A stretch of 64,000 nt of DNA from Sulfurospirillum oryzae (GCF_025770725.1 NZ_JANZKZ010000002.1:744001-808000), one strand, 5' to 3'. Shown: positions 17,213 to 25,507, numbered from the stretch's first letter. Notes: generated by a model not told the origin, from the sequence alone. Program-made: numbers and translations.

Positions 17213-18085
17213 ATGAAAGCCGGACTCATCCAACACGCCGTTGAAAGTACCAAAGAAAAAACCATAGCCAAAACCGTTTCACTCATCCAAAAAGCTGCCA
17301 TAGAGGGTGCAGAACTTGTCGTACTCCAAGAGCTTCATCAAGACCGCTATTTTTGCATCAACGAAGATGTAAGCTGTTTTGACCTCGCAAATTCGTGGGA
17401 AGATGACATCGCTTTTTGGTCAGATGTTGCTAAAGAGAATAGCGTCGTTTTAGTCACATCTTTATTTGAAAAACGCTCTGCTGGACTTTACCACAACACC
17501 GCTGTCGTCTTTGAAAAAGATGGTACGGTCGCTGGTAAATACCGCAAAATGCACATCCCCGATGATCCAGGATTTTACGAAAAATTCTACTTCACCCCTG
17601 GTGATCTTGGCTATGAACCCATCCAAACCAGTGTGGGGAAACTAGGACTTCTCGTCTGTTGGGATCAATGGTACCCAGAAGCAGCTCGTTTGATGGCGCT
17701 AAAAGGTGCTGAAATGCTCATCTACCCCACAGCCATCGGTTGGTTCGATGAAGACATGGAAGATGAACAAAGAAGACAATGCGACGCATGGGAGACCATA
17801 CAACGCGGTCACGCCATCAGTAATGGTGTACCCGTTATCAGCGTAAACCGCATCGGCAAAGAAGAAGACAATCACGGTGTGCTTGACGGCATCCGCTTCT
17901 GGGGCAACTCTTTTGTAGCAGGCCCACAAGGCGAGATCATTGTACGAGCTAGCCACGACCAAGAAGAAGTGCTCATCGTCGACATAGACCTAGCGCGAGG
18001 CGAACACGTCAGACGCATCTGGCCATTTTTGCGTGACCGCAGAATCGAGACTTATGGGGATTTGACGAAACGATTTATCGACTAA
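17213..18085 (+). CDS. aguB: N-carbamoylputrescine amidase
   Basis: A 290-residue nitrilase-superfamily enzyme that hydrolyses N-carbamoylputrescine to putrescine, CO2 and ammonia. The catalytic triad is visible: E in VVLQELHQDRYF, K in GKYRKMHIPDD and C in LLVCWDQWYPEAARLMAL. The motif CWDQWYPE is typical of AguB. Start is the ATG at 17213, 5 nt after AGGTGG; the GTG at 17204 overlaps that ribosome site. With aguA (12.6 kb) it completes agmatine to putrescine conversion. The two genes are separated by feoAB and the CDF gene. Confidence 0.93.
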   Translation: MKAGLIQHAVESTKEKTIAKTVSLIQKAAIEGAELVVLQELHQDRYFCINEDVSCFDLANSWEDDIAFWSDVAKENSVVLVTSLFEKRSAGLYHNTAVVFEKDGTVAGKYRKMHIPDDPGFYEKFYFTPGDLGYEPIQTSVGKLGLLVCWDQWYPEAARLMALKGAEMLIYPTAIGWFDEDMEDEQRRQCDAWETIQRGHAISNGVPVISVNRIGKEEDNHGVLDGIRFWGNSFVAGPQGEIIVRASHDQEEVLIVDIDLARGEHVRRIWPFLRDRRIETYGDLTKRFID

Positions 18086-18091
18086 AACCTT

Positions 18092-18125
18092 TTTACATGT
18101 AAAGACTCCAAGCTTTACATGTCAA
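18092..18125 (+). terminator. Palindrome-pair hairpin after aguB
   Basis: ACATGTAAAG (18095-18104) pairs with CTTTACATGT (18113-18122) around the 8-nt loop ACTCCAAG. The first arm is an exact TTTACATGTAAA (18092-18103); the second is a one-base variant. The design matches the hairpin at 4855-4889: two palindromes with an 8-nt loop. It separates aguB from the downstream ATPase-HNH pair. Confidence 0.6.
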
Positions 18126-18139
18126 CCTTTGGAGTGAGC

Positions 18140-19987
18140 ATGGAACTGGTTTATTTGTGGGTTGAAGAGTATAAAAACATCAAGAATCAGGGGTTTAATT
18201 TTTCGCCGAGGTTTACATGTAACTATGAAAATGGCACATTAACGATTGATAAGAAAGAGCCCGACCCCATAAGTGTTTTTCCTCCAAATATCAATGTTAC
18301 GGCTATTGTTGGAAAAAATGGTGCTGGAAAAAGCAGTGTCTTAAAAAATATTTTAGCTTCACTCTTAGTTAACTATAAATTCCCAAATGCTACCCAAATG
18401 CAAGAAAATAAAGAGAACTTTTTACAAAAACAAATTTTACTTTTAATTCAAATGAACGATGGCACTTTTAAATGTTTTTCAAATATAGAAAATTTAAAGA
18501 ATCAAACACACAAAATTGATTTTATAGCATCAAACTTTGGAGACAACCCTTTTTATACTATGTATCTCAATTTTATGCCAGAAATTTTAAATAATGGAAA
18601 ATATGAAAGATGGACAGATGAACTATATCATCGTAATGACCACTATAGTTTACCTATTCTTGTAACACCAACTAAGAAACCGTTTACAAGTTCACACATG
18701 GATAGTATTGTGCTTACAAAAGTAGAATACTCTATAGATATAGCTAGATCTTATTATTTGACAAAGCATAGATTAGCTTTGCTTCATTTTTATGAACAAG
18801 AAAAATTAAACCCAAATCAATTAGAGCAGAATTTTTTTAGAGCAAATAAGATGTCGCTTTCCTTTAATAAATTAAAAGTAGATATATACTATAAAGAAAA
18901 ATTTTTATACGATAACCAATTTAGTACAGAAATAGAAAAAAGTAAAAATAGCGAAAATGAATATACCCTTGAAACTATAAAAATTATTAATCTACTTTAC
19001 ATTATCAAAAAATCATATAGACCATTTACAAAAACAAACGATCGAAGATTTGAAGAGCTTTGGAAACACATTGATGATGCAATTAATATACAAGTAAATA
19101 TAAAGGATTTACTATCTTCAATTGATAATGTAATCCCTATCAAAAATGAAGCTATAGATTTTTCTCACGTAAAGCTTGAAAATGCTATCAAATTTCATCA
19201 TTTATTGAAAGATATTAACAATAAAAATGTCAGCTTATTATTAGAGGCACTAAATTCTTCTAAGCAAGCTATACATATCGCAAAATTTGACGAAGACTTC
19301 TTACAAATAATTCCTGGATGGATAGATATAGAACCTTATGATAATGAAAAAAGTTTTGAATCATTAAGCTTTGGTGAAAAGCACCTTTTAATGGTACTTA
19401 CTGAAATAACATATCATATTAATAACATTATAAATGCACAAAGACATAGTTATGATAGTTTTCTGATAATTTTAGAAGAGACTGAATTAGGGCTACATCC
19501 TGATTGGCAAAAACGTTATTTAAAATATATTCTAGAGCTTTTAACTTTCTACTATTCAAATGAAAAAATAAAATTTCACTTACTATTTGCAACACACTCT
19601 CCTTTTATCTTGTCCGATATTCCATCGCAAAATATTGTTTTTTTAGATAGAGATCAAAATGGCAATTGCAAAGTCCTTGATGGGCTAAGAGATAAAAAAC
19701 AAACCTTTGGAGCAAATATTCATACGCTTTTAAGCGATGCTTTCTTTATGGAAGATGGACTTATGGGCGAGTTTGCGAAAGAAAAAATCAATAAAGCCAT
19801 TAAATACCTCAACAAAAAAGAACTCACAAAAGATGAGACAGATTATTGTGAAAATATCATCTCAATTATTGGTGAGCCAATTTTAAAACGACAACTTCAA
19901 AAGATGCTAGACAGCAAACGCTTGAGTGAAGTTGAAAAAATTAAACAACAAATAGCCGAACTTCAACGAAAGCTTGAAGAACATTAA
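18140..19987 (+). CDS. Septu-like AAA/ABC-type ATPase (PtuA-like)
   Basis: The 615-residue protein is an overcoming-lysogenization-defect/SMC-type ATPase with one split ABC-like nucleotide-binding domain. Walker A is GKNGAGKS (58-65), the ABC signature is LSFGE (409-413), Walker B is FLIILEETELGLHP with E446-E447 (the usual Asp is Glu), and the H-switch is THSP (H486). The middle 300 residues are unlike any domain I recognise, consistent with a coiled-coil or substrate-specific insert. A GGAG site fixes the start at 18140, not 18119. It directly precedes an HNH nuclease gene, the layout of Septu type I (PtuA-PtuB). AT-rich codons (ATA, AGA) contrast with neighbours. Confidence 0.85.
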   Translation: MELVYLWVEEYKNIKNQGFNFSPRFTCNYENGTLTIDKKEPDPISVFPPNINVTAIVGKNGAGKSSVLKNILASLLVNYKFPNATQMQENKENFLQKQILLLIQMNDGTFKCFSNIENLKNQTHKIDFIASNFGDNPFYTMYLNFMPEILNNGKYERWTDELYHRNDHYSLPILVTPTKKPFTSSHMDSIVLTKVEYSIDIARSYYLTKHRLALLHFYEQEKLNPNQLEQNFFRANKMSLSFNKLKVDIYYKEKFLYDNQFSTEIEKSKNSENEYTLETIKIINLLYIIKKSYRPFTKTNDRRFEELWKHIDDAINIQVNIKDLLSSIDNVIPIKNEAIDFSHVKLENAIKFHHLLKDINNKNVSLLLEALNSSKQAIHIAKFDEDFLQIIPGWIDIEPYDNEKSFESLSFGEKHLLMVLTEITYHINNIINAQRHSYDSFLIILEETELGLHPDWQKRYLKYILELLTFYYSNEKIKFHLLFATHSPFILSDIPSQNIVFLDRDQNGNCKVLDGLRDKKQTFGANIHTLLSDAFFMEDGLMGEFAKEKINKAIKYLNKKELTKDETDYCENIISIIGEPILKRQLQKMLDSKRLSEVEKIKQQIAELQRKLEEH

Positions 19988-19988
19988 C

Positions 19989-20924
19989 ATGCACAAGATT
20001 AATCTTTCACAAAAAACGATTGATGAATTTTATACTTCGATTGAAGCAATGTTTACGAACAACCGATTAGAAAAAAGTGAAGATAAAAAAGTTTTATGGA
20101 CAATATCATGGTCTGAACTAGATAAACTTATCAAAAATAAATTCAAAGCCTTTGATCCCGACATTTCTTTTGAAAAAGTTATCAAAGCAGATTACACTTA
20201 CCTTCAAAAAATCACAGAATACATCAATAGAAATCTCAAAAGAGTTGAACTTTCACCAACGGAAAAAGACTATTTTTTTACAATGTATTCACGACTTAAA
20301 AAGCCTGAACATATCAAAAAGCTTGACATAAAAGTTTGCCCATATTGTAACCGTAATTATATTTTCAACTTCAAAAAAGGAAAAGAACTAAATGCAACGG
20401 CACAACTTGACCATTTTTTCGATAAAAAAACATACCCTTTTTTAGCTGTAAGTGTTTACAATCTAATACCCAGTTGCTCTACATGTAATCAACGAAAATC
20501 AGCTAAACAAGAAGAGGTTTTTTATCCATTTTTAGAAAGCTTTAACGATCATGCAAAATTTGAATACCAAGGTATAAAATACAAAGAAGAGGGAAATAGC
20601 AATTTTTTTGATGAAGATAGAATTTTGCTTGAGCTAAAACCAATATCAGAAGATGAAAAAGTAAATAAACACATTGAAGTTTTTAATCTGCAAAATCTCT
20701 ACAATGAACATAAAGATATTGTCTCCGAAATTCTTATCAAATCCGAAATGTACAACGAAAGCTACATCGAAGAGCTGATGAAAAACTACGAGGGAACGCT
20801 CTTTAAAAATAAAGAAGATTTACTGCGTTTGATCTTTGGTGGGTACATCAGCGATGAAGATTTGGGCAAGCGTCCGCTTTCCAAACTTACCAAAGACATT
20901 TTAGAGCAATTAGAGATTATTTAA
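19989..20924 (+). CDS. HNH endonuclease, Septu-like PtuB
   Basis: A 311-residue protein with a clear HNH fold: zinc pair C117-x2-C120 (VCPYCNRNY), catalytic AQLDHFFDKKTYP (D141, H142), N158 in VYNLIPSC and second zinc pair C163-x2-C166. The string LDHF...YP...NLIPSC..CN is typical of PtuB and of retron/Septu HNH effectors. The ATG lies 1 bp after the ATPase stop with GAAGA as ribosome site; a TTG at 19974 in frame is a weaker alternative. In Septu the ATPase and nuclease form a complex that blocks phage. No reverse transcriptase or other component lies beside it. Confidence 0.85.
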   Translation: MHKINLSQKTIDEFYTSIEAMFTNNRLEKSEDKKVLWTISWSELDKLIKNKFKAFDPDISFEKVIKADYTYLQKITEYINRNLKRVELSPTEKDYFFTMYSRLKKPEHIKKLDIKVCPYCNRNYIFNFKKGKELNATAQLDHFFDKKTYPFLAVSVYNLIPSCSTCNQRKSAKQEEVFYPFLESFNDHAKFEYQGIKYKEEGNSNFFDEDRILLELKPISEDEKVNKHIEVFNLQNLYNEHKDIVSEILIKSEMYNESYIEELMKNYEGTLFKNKEDLLRLIFGGYISDEDLGKRPLSKLTKDILEQLEII

Positions 20925-20980
20925 AAACCCCTTACATGTAAAGCACTCAATTTTTCATTTGCTTAAAAACAAATCACCTT

Positions 20981-21008
20981 ATCGTTATATATTTATAAAT
21001 ACTACGAT
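20981..21008 (+). promoter_or_regulatory. ModE-like molybdate operator
   Basis: ATCGTTATATA (20981-20991), a 6-nt spacer and AATACTACGAT (20998-21008) match the ModE consensus ATCGnTATATA-N6-TATATAACGAT: the left half perfectly, the right half 8 of 11. The site abuts the -10 TATAAT at 21008-21013, so bound ModE-molybdate would repress. The first recognisable product downstream is a molybdopterin/molybdate-binding protein. Confidence 0.6.
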
Positions 21009-21013
21009 ATAAT
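21008..21013 (+). promoter_or_regulatory. -10 element of the mop operon
   Basis: TATAAT 27 nt upstream of the ATG at 21041, directly overlapping the right end of the ModE-like box by one base. The ribosome site TTAGGAGC follows at about 21028-21035. Confidence 0.6.
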
Positions 21014-21040
21014 ATGCCTAATTGATTTAGGAGCAATACG

Positions 21041-21232
21041 ATGAGTGAAGTTTATTCTATTTTTCTATCGGCTGTTTTCTCAAGTTTTATTGTTACGACG
21101 GGTATTATTGCAGTGGTTGGTACTCTTTATTACCTGACTTACAAATGTTTTGCATCGTATATTTCATTTGACAAAATTGCCCAATCGGAAAAACTGCTAT
21201 CAGAACCGAAAAGCACTACCGTTGGTAATTGA
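21041..21232 (+). CDS. Small single-span membrane protein upstream of mop
   Basis: A 63-residue protein with one strong membrane helix (about residues 7-33, rich in I, V, F and G) and a polar tail ending SEPKSTTVGN. I recognise no family. A good ribosome site (AGGAGC, 6 nt before the ATG) and a promoter 28 nt upstream support expression. The Mop-domain gene follows after 51 bp, so the pair may be co-transcribed under molybdate control; a role in molybdate handling is inference from position only. Confidence 0.6.
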   Translation: MSEVYSIFLSAVFSSFIVTTGIIAVVGTLYYLTYKCFASYISFDKIAQSEKLLSEPKSTTVGN

Positions 21233-21283
21233 CATTACATAACACTACGTGACATAATTTCATTAAATCTCAAGGAGCATGTT

Positions 21284-21703
21284 ATGAAAATAAGCGCAAG
21301 AAATCAAATCGTTGGAAAAGTGGTCGAAGTTAAAAATGGACCTGTAAACAGTGAAGTTGTTGTCTCTACAAAGAGTGGCGATAAAATTGTTTCTGTGGTT
21401 ACCCTTGATGCTATGAATGCACTTGATTTAAAAGTAGGTGGCGAAGCAGTTTGTATTTTTAAAGCGCAGAGTGTTCTTCTTGCAAAAGCTGACATTGCAG
21501 TGAGTGCAAGAAACAAAATCAAAGGTACTGTCACTGAAATCAAAGATGGTGCAGTTAACTGTGAAGTTATCATCTCTACACCTGCTGGGTTAATTGTTAC
21601 AGCGATTGTGACAGAAGATGCAAAAAAAGATTTAGCACTCGCAAAAGGTGATAGTGTTTATGCGATCATCAAAGCTTCAAGCATTTTAGTAGGCGTTAAC
21701 TAA
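21284..21703 (+). CDS. mop: Molybdenum-pterin/molybdate-binding protein with two Mop domains
   Basis: The 139-residue cytoplasmic protein is two tandem Mop (TOBE-like) domains, residues 1-69 and 70-139. Each begins with the repeat S-ARN-I-G-V-E-K-G-VN-EV (ISARNQIVGKVVEVKNGPVN and VSARNKIKGTVTEIKDGAVN). Such di-Mop proteins bind molybdate oxyanions and act as molybdenum stores, and are found near Mo-enzyme genes. The start is set by CAAGGAG 8 nt upstream. It is likely part of a ModE-controlled operon. The domain call is firm. Confidence 0.93.
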   Translation: MKISARNQIVGKVVEVKNGPVNSEVVVSTKSGDKIVSVVTLDAMNALDLKVGGEAVCIFKAQSVLLAKADIAVSARNKIKGTVTEIKDGAVNCEVIISTPAGLIVTAIVTEDAKKDLALAKGDSVYAIIKASSILVGVN

Positions 21704-21724
21704 GCTTTACGCTTTACATGTAAA

Positions 21725-22294
21725 CTATTTTTCACGTGTTTTAAAGTACCACATCAGCGCAAACATCAAGCCTGATGTGGTCGCGATGTTCTCATCAAAC
21801 ATAAAATTCAGTGCTTCTTCACGTTTTAGGTAGATCACTTCAATGTTTTCACTATCGATGCCACCACCCTCTCCGACTCTCATACTCTCATCAATAATGG
21901 CAAAATAAAACGTTTGAAGACCGCCAGCAAAACCAACAGCCGTATAAAAAGAGGTGATTTTTTTGAGATCCTCAAGTGAAACATCATAGCCCGTCTCTTC
22001 TAAAACTTCTTCTTGGGCAATTTCAATGAGGCTTTTATTTTTATCGACGATGCCAGCACAAAGCTCATACGTAAAGCCATCGTTATTTTTAAGGTAAATG
22101 GAGGGACGAAACTGCTTAACAAAAACAAATGAATCTAAATCTTTGTGGTACAAAAGAATCGCAACACTATCGTGTGTATCGACGATATCCCAGCGTTTTT
22201 CTATACTGTTATGCAAGTAGTACATACTCTTAGGTTTGATATATTCCGAGCTTATGCACTCTTCAATTTTAAGCACCTCAATCGTATGTTCCAT
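21725..22294 (-). CDS. Nudix hydrolase (nucleoside-diphosphate sugar type)
   Basis: A 189-residue Nudix protein resembling ADP-ribose/UDP-sugar pyrophosphatases: VKQFRPSIYLK precedes the Nudix box, which reads G-IVDKN-K-SLIEIAQ-EEVLEETGY. The metal-binding Glu residues of the EExxEE core are kept. The first box Glu is Lys and the usual Arg is Glu, so the motif is mildly atypical. It lies 4 bp after corA's stop in the same direction and converges on mop; a TTTACATGTAAA palindrome sits in the 21-bp gap. Substrate is not certain. Confidence 0.85.
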   Translation of the reverse strand: MEHTIEVLKIEECISSEYIKPKSMYYLHNSIEKRWDIVDTHDSVAILLYHKDLDSFVFVKQFRPSIYLKNNDGFTYELCAGIVDKNKSLIEIAQEEVLEETGYDVSLEDLKKITSFYTAVGFAGGLQTFYFAIIDESMRVGEGGGIDSENIEVIYLKREEALNFMFDENIATTSGLMFALMWYFKTREK

Positions 22295-22298
22295 ACGT

Positions 22299-23258
22299 TT
22301 AAATCCAGCCTTTTTTCTTGAAATACAAAATAGGTGAAACCGCAGAAAGCACCATCAAGACCAGCGAAAAAGCATACCCATAATCCCAACGAAGCTCTGG
22401 TAAAATATCGAAGTTCATACCGTAAATACTCGCAATCAACGTTGGTGGAAGGAAGATAACGTTCATAATGGTAAAGATTTTGATGACTTTATTTTGCTCA
22501 ATATTCAAAACACCTAAGAAGATATTTTGGAGATAATCCAATCTTTCAAAATTAAACTCACTGTAATCAATCAACGACTTAATATCTTTAAGCATGATGA
22601 CAATGTCATTGCGCAAAGAAGCGTCGTATTTGGTTGATTTGATAAAAGAGGTTAGGATACGCTGTTTATCCATAAGGTTCTCACGGATGTTCATGTTAAG
22701 ATCTTCAAAAGAGGAGATTTTTTCCAACATCTCGGCATCATCATTGGTATAATCTGTAAAAACGTGTTTACGTAAACGTGTAATATCTTTGGAGAGTTTT
22801 TCGATGACGTCAGCATCGGCGTCAATTCTAATATCTAAAAGCTGTGAAAAGATGTAGTAGCCGTTTTTAAATTCACGAGGCGCATAGTAAAAACGCTTAC
22901 TAAACTCTTCAAACGTTTTGAGTTCTTTATAGCGAATAGAAATAAGCAGATTGTCCTGCAAAATAAATGAAACGGTTTCATTGTGCGCATTGTCTTCATC
23001 GGTAATCAAGAAGAAACTGTTGATTTCGATCTTTTTGTCTTCTTCCCAGTAGCGTGAAGATATCTCGATCTCTTCAGATTCTTGTTTTGTTGGGAAGTCT
23101 ATACCAAATGTCTTTTCGACAAAAGTGATCTCTTCACTTGTTGGAAGGAGCATATCAAGCCAAACAACTTTGCTCTTTTTATCTTCGTCACCATCAAATT
23201 CACTTAGATCGGTAACGACTTCAAGTTTATTACTGTTCTTAAAAAAACATCGTATCAT
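22299..23258 (-). CDS. corA: CorA-family magnesium/cobalt channel
   Basis: The 319-residue protein has a large N-terminal cytoplasmic domain and two C-terminal membrane helices. The selectivity signature YGMNFDILPEL is between them and the C-terminus is positively charged (KKKGWI). This is the CorA pentameric Mg2+ channel pattern. I prefer the ATG at 23258 (MIRCFFKNS) over the GTG at 23288, because the added residues are not family-like and the GTG has no convincing ribosome site. The nudix gene follows in the same transcript. Confidence 0.92.
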   Translation of the reverse strand: MIRCFFKNSNKLEVVTDLSEFDGDEDKKSKVVWLDMLLPTSEEITFVEKTFGIDFPTKQESEEIEISSRYWEEDKKIEINSFFLITDEDNAHNETVSFILQDNLLISIRYKELKTFEEFSKRFYYAPREFKNGYYIFSQLLDIRIDADADVIEKLSKDITRLRKHVFTDYTNDDAEMLEKISSFEDLNMNIRENLMDKQRILTSFIKSTKYDASLRNDIVIMLKDIKSLIDYSEFNFERLDYLQNIFLGVLNIEQNKVIKIFTIMNVIFLPPTLIASIYGMNFDILPELRWDYGYAFSLVLMVLSAVSPILYFKKKGWI

Positions 23259-23284
23259 AGTGGACTCTTTTTGATCATTTATTA

Positions 23285-23440
23285 ACACTTCTTAGGCAAA
23301 GCCAAAGAGACTACACTCGCGCTATGGCGCAAAACAAGGGCAAAGCCCAAAGTTTCTGTGAAAAGTTTGCCTCTTTCGAGGCAGAAAACTTCTTGCTTTT
23401 TTTGCAAGAGCTTTATTTTATCGCAAAATGGTTTCATTTT
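23285..23440. repeat. Modular hairpin repeat locus 3 (corA-csd3)
   Basis: This gene-free gap holds several hairpins: GGCAAAGCC, GCGCTATGGCGC, GGGCAAAGCCC, and GTTTGCCTC-TTTC-GAGGC near 23360-23390. AAAGTTTCTGTGAAAAG (23348-23364) matches the 17 bp insert at 14603-14619, and the GCCTC/GAGGC stem matches 8230-8243. A spurious 60-codon ORF crosses it. A TTTACATGTAAT palindrome lies at its edge (23442-23453). Confidence 0.65.
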
Positions 23441-23460
23441 GTTTACATGTAATGCTAAAA

Positions 23461-24633
23461 TCAACTTTTTTCAAAAGGCACTGAGAGATTGAAATTCTCT
23501 TCTTTAAATGGAGGCGTATCGCTTTCTAGCGCACTCTCAACTTTTTTTCTAAGTCCAGAAGTATAATCTATAAAGGCTTTGAGTTCATTACCACTTAACG
23601 CACTTTTAGCAATCTTAACAACACTCGCAGGATTAATCGCGACACTGTTACGATACAAACCAAAATGTAAATGCGGTCCACTGCTCAGTCCTGTGTTGCC
23701 AACATACGCAATGACCTGACCTTGCTTCACGCTCTGTCCGCTACGAAGCCCTTTTGCAAAACCATTAAGATGTCCATAAAGTGTTTTATAACTGCTATCG
23801 TGGGTAATCTCAACGGTATTTCCATACCCACCTTTTTCCCCTGCAAAAACAACTCTTCCATTGCCTGCAGCTTTAACGGGAGTACCAACACTCGCAGCAT
23901 AGTCAACTCCTAAGTGCGCACGGTACTTTTGTAAAATGGGATGCCATCTGTTTTGTGTAAAGGGAGATGAAATACGTGTATAATTCACAGGATTTGCCAG
24001 TAAAAAACTGGTTAGCTCTTGTCCTTTTGCATCGTAATAGTTCTCTTTATAATAGAAAATATAGTTTTTCTTTTTGGCTGTTTCAATCATTGATACGTCT
24101 ATTTTTATAGAACCAAATGCTCTACCAAGTCGACGTTTTTGTTTATACACTAAAACCAATTTATCGCCCTTTTGTAGGTTGCGAAGATTGATTTCGCCTT
24201 TAAAAGACTGGGCAAATTCGTTGGCCAAACCATAACTATTGGTTGCGTTTAAAATGTCAACATACGGTGAGTTATGAATCTCAATCGCTAAAGTACGCTT
24301 TTCTTCTTGTAAAATGATCGGCGTAATTTCCATAACAAACTTGTCATCTTTTTTCTTGAGATGCATTTGAAGCTCTTCACCAATAGGAATTAAAACTTGT
24401 TCCAACTGGTTGTCTTCACTTTTGAGAACATGATATTTTACTCCCGCAACGATCTCCGCGGCAAGTTCTTGTTCTTCTTTATCTAAGGTATAGTAAATAG
24501 ATGATGGTAAATGGTTTTTATCTAAAAAAGTAAGAAACGTTTCACCTTTTGGCCACTTTAACTCTTCAACGTAAGAAGCCTGGGCAAACGATAAAAAAAG
24601 AAATAATAATGTTAAGATTTTTGCCATTCGCAC
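23461..24633 (-). CDS. M23 peptidoglycan endopeptidase, Csd3/Pgp3 type
   Basis: A 390-residue secreted protein with an N-terminal signal (MRMAKILTLLFLFLSFAQAS). An N-terminal inhibitory-like region precedes a LytM/M23 domain with zinc ligands in HLGVDYAASVGTPVKAAG (H..D) and GPHLHFGL (HxH). Helicobacter Csd3/HdpA and Campylobacter Pgp3 are of this layout and size (about 400 residues) and trim peptidoglycan cross-links and pentapeptides, controlling helical shape. The divergent PgbA-like gene followed by glcD matches H. pylori HP0506-HP0509 order from memory. Orthology to Csd3 rather than another M23 enzyme is inferred from that. Confidence 0.85.
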   Translation of the reverse strand: MRMAKILTLLFLFLSFAQASYVEELKWPKGETFLTFLDKNHLPSSIYYTLDKEEQELAAEIVAGVKYHVLKSEDNQLEQVLIPIGEELQMHLKKKDDKFVMEITPIILQEEKRTLAIEIHNSPYVDILNATNSYGLANEFAQSFKGEINLRNLQKGDKLVLVYKQKRRLGRAFGSIKIDVSMIETAKKKNYIFYYKENYYDAKGQELTSFLLANPVNYTRISSPFTQNRWHPILQKYRAHLGVDYAASVGTPVKAAGNGRVVFAGEKGGYGNTVEITHDSSYKTLYGHLNGFAKGLRSGQSVKQGQVIAYVGNTGLSSGPHLHFGLYRNSVAINPASVVKIAKSALSGNELKAFIDYTSGLRKKVESALESDTPPFKEENFNLSVPFEKS

Positions 24634-24728
24634 CTCCTAGTTCTTTTTCGATTTTATCTGAACAAATCTTACAAAATGCCTAAAACACTTCACTTACAAA
24701 TAAAGAAGTTTTTTTAAAACAGTTATAG

Positions 24729-24734
24729 TATAAT
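24729..24734 (+). promoter_or_regulatory. -10 element of the pgbA-like gene
   Basis: TATAAT 27 nt before an AAAGGGG ribosome site, in the divergent gap next to csd3. No clear -35 is visible. Confidence 0.55.
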
Positions 24735-24761
24735 CTCTCTCATAAAAATAAAAGGGGTGTT

Positions 24762-24788
24762 ATGTACCCTTCAAGGAGTTCCCGTTGA
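24762..24788 (+). CDS. Possible leader peptide overlapping the pgbA-like start
   Basis: ATG at 24762 follows AAAGGGG by 4 nt and encodes MYPSRSSR then TGA. The TGA (24786-24788) overlaps the TTG start of the main gene (24785-24787), and the main gene's own ribosome site (AAGGAG, 24773-24778) is inside the leader. The arrangement would couple translation of the two. It may be chance. Confidence 0.3.
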   Translation: MYPSRSSR

Positions 24789-25507
24789 ACAAGCTATTTT
24801 TGGTTGTGTGTCTGTTTTTATTTGGTACTTTTGCTCAGGCTCAGTCTTTTTTCAGTGAGTACAAAACAAAAGTCTTAGAGGCGAATGAAAAACAAATTAT
24901 TATCGCTGACTCTTCAGAATTTGTCGTTGGTGCCAGTGGTATTGTTAGCCATAAATTTGATGCGAGAAGTACAAGTATTATTGCACGTGTTGATGTTATC
25001 AGCAAAGATGGTACAAAAGCCGTTTTACGCATTGAAAAATTTGAGATGCTTTCACAAGGTGCATTTCCCGACACGGGCGTCAAACCAGCTATTGGCGATG
25101 AAGTGACTATCAACTATCTTTATGACCGCGCGCTTATTATTACTCCAAATCAAAATGTTTACACAGAAGTGACCAAAAAATTCAACACGATTACATGGGT
25201 TCACCCAGACATCGTTGCAGCTTATTTAACAAAACTGTATCGTCCAAATCCAGATAAAAAGATTTTTCAACAAGCATGCTACCAAAATGCTGCATCGATT
25301 ATTTTCTTTGGTATCAACAACACAGGATACTTTGTAGATTGCCATAATTTCAATACGCTTCAAACCGTTTCTATTTCTAACAATGGTGAAATTCAACTTC
25401 CTTTTTATGCACGTATCAAAAATATCGATACATCTTGGTTTAGCTGGGACAGTTCAAAAATTGGTGACTATAATACCTATTACACAACACTTATTAGTAA
25501 GAAGTAA
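24785..25507 (+). CDS. Secreted PgbA-N-like protein
   Basis: A 240-residue protein with a signal peptide (MNKLFLVVCLFLFGTFAQAQ, cleavage after AQA). The rest resembles the N-terminal domain of Helicobacter plasminogen-binding protein PgbA, present in many non-pathogens as well; plasminogen binding should not be assumed. Start is TTG, fixed by AAGGAG 6 nt upstream. It is followed after 7 bp by glcD. The csd3/pgbA/glcD neighbourhood is shared with Helicobacter (HP0506, HP0508, HP0509 as I recall). Confidence 0.7.
   Translation: MNKLFLVVCLFLFGTFAQAQSFFSEYKTKVLEANEKQIIIADSSEFVVGASGIVSHKFDARSTSIIARVDVISKDGTKAVLRIEKFEMLSQGAFPDTGVKPAIGDEVTINYLYDRALIITPNQNVYTEVTKKFNTITWVHPDIVAAYLTKLYRPNPDKKIFQQACYQNAASIIFFGINNTGYFVDCHNFNTLQTVSISNNGEIQLPFYARIKNIDTSWFSWDSSKIGDYNTYYTTLISKK

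Noticed and set aside
18140-20924. Retron with PtuAB-type effector
   Set aside because: No reverse transcriptase gene or structured ncRNA is next to the pair; a standalone Septu-like system fits better.
21233-21283. Short GACAT repeats between the 63-residue gene and mop
   Set aside because: Two loose copies of ACAT/GACAT in AT-rich DNA are not distinguishable from chance.
23282-23464. 60-codon minus-strand ORF upstream of csd3
   Set aside because: It reads through the hairpin repeat locus and has no ribosome site; the peptide is the translation of repeat modules.
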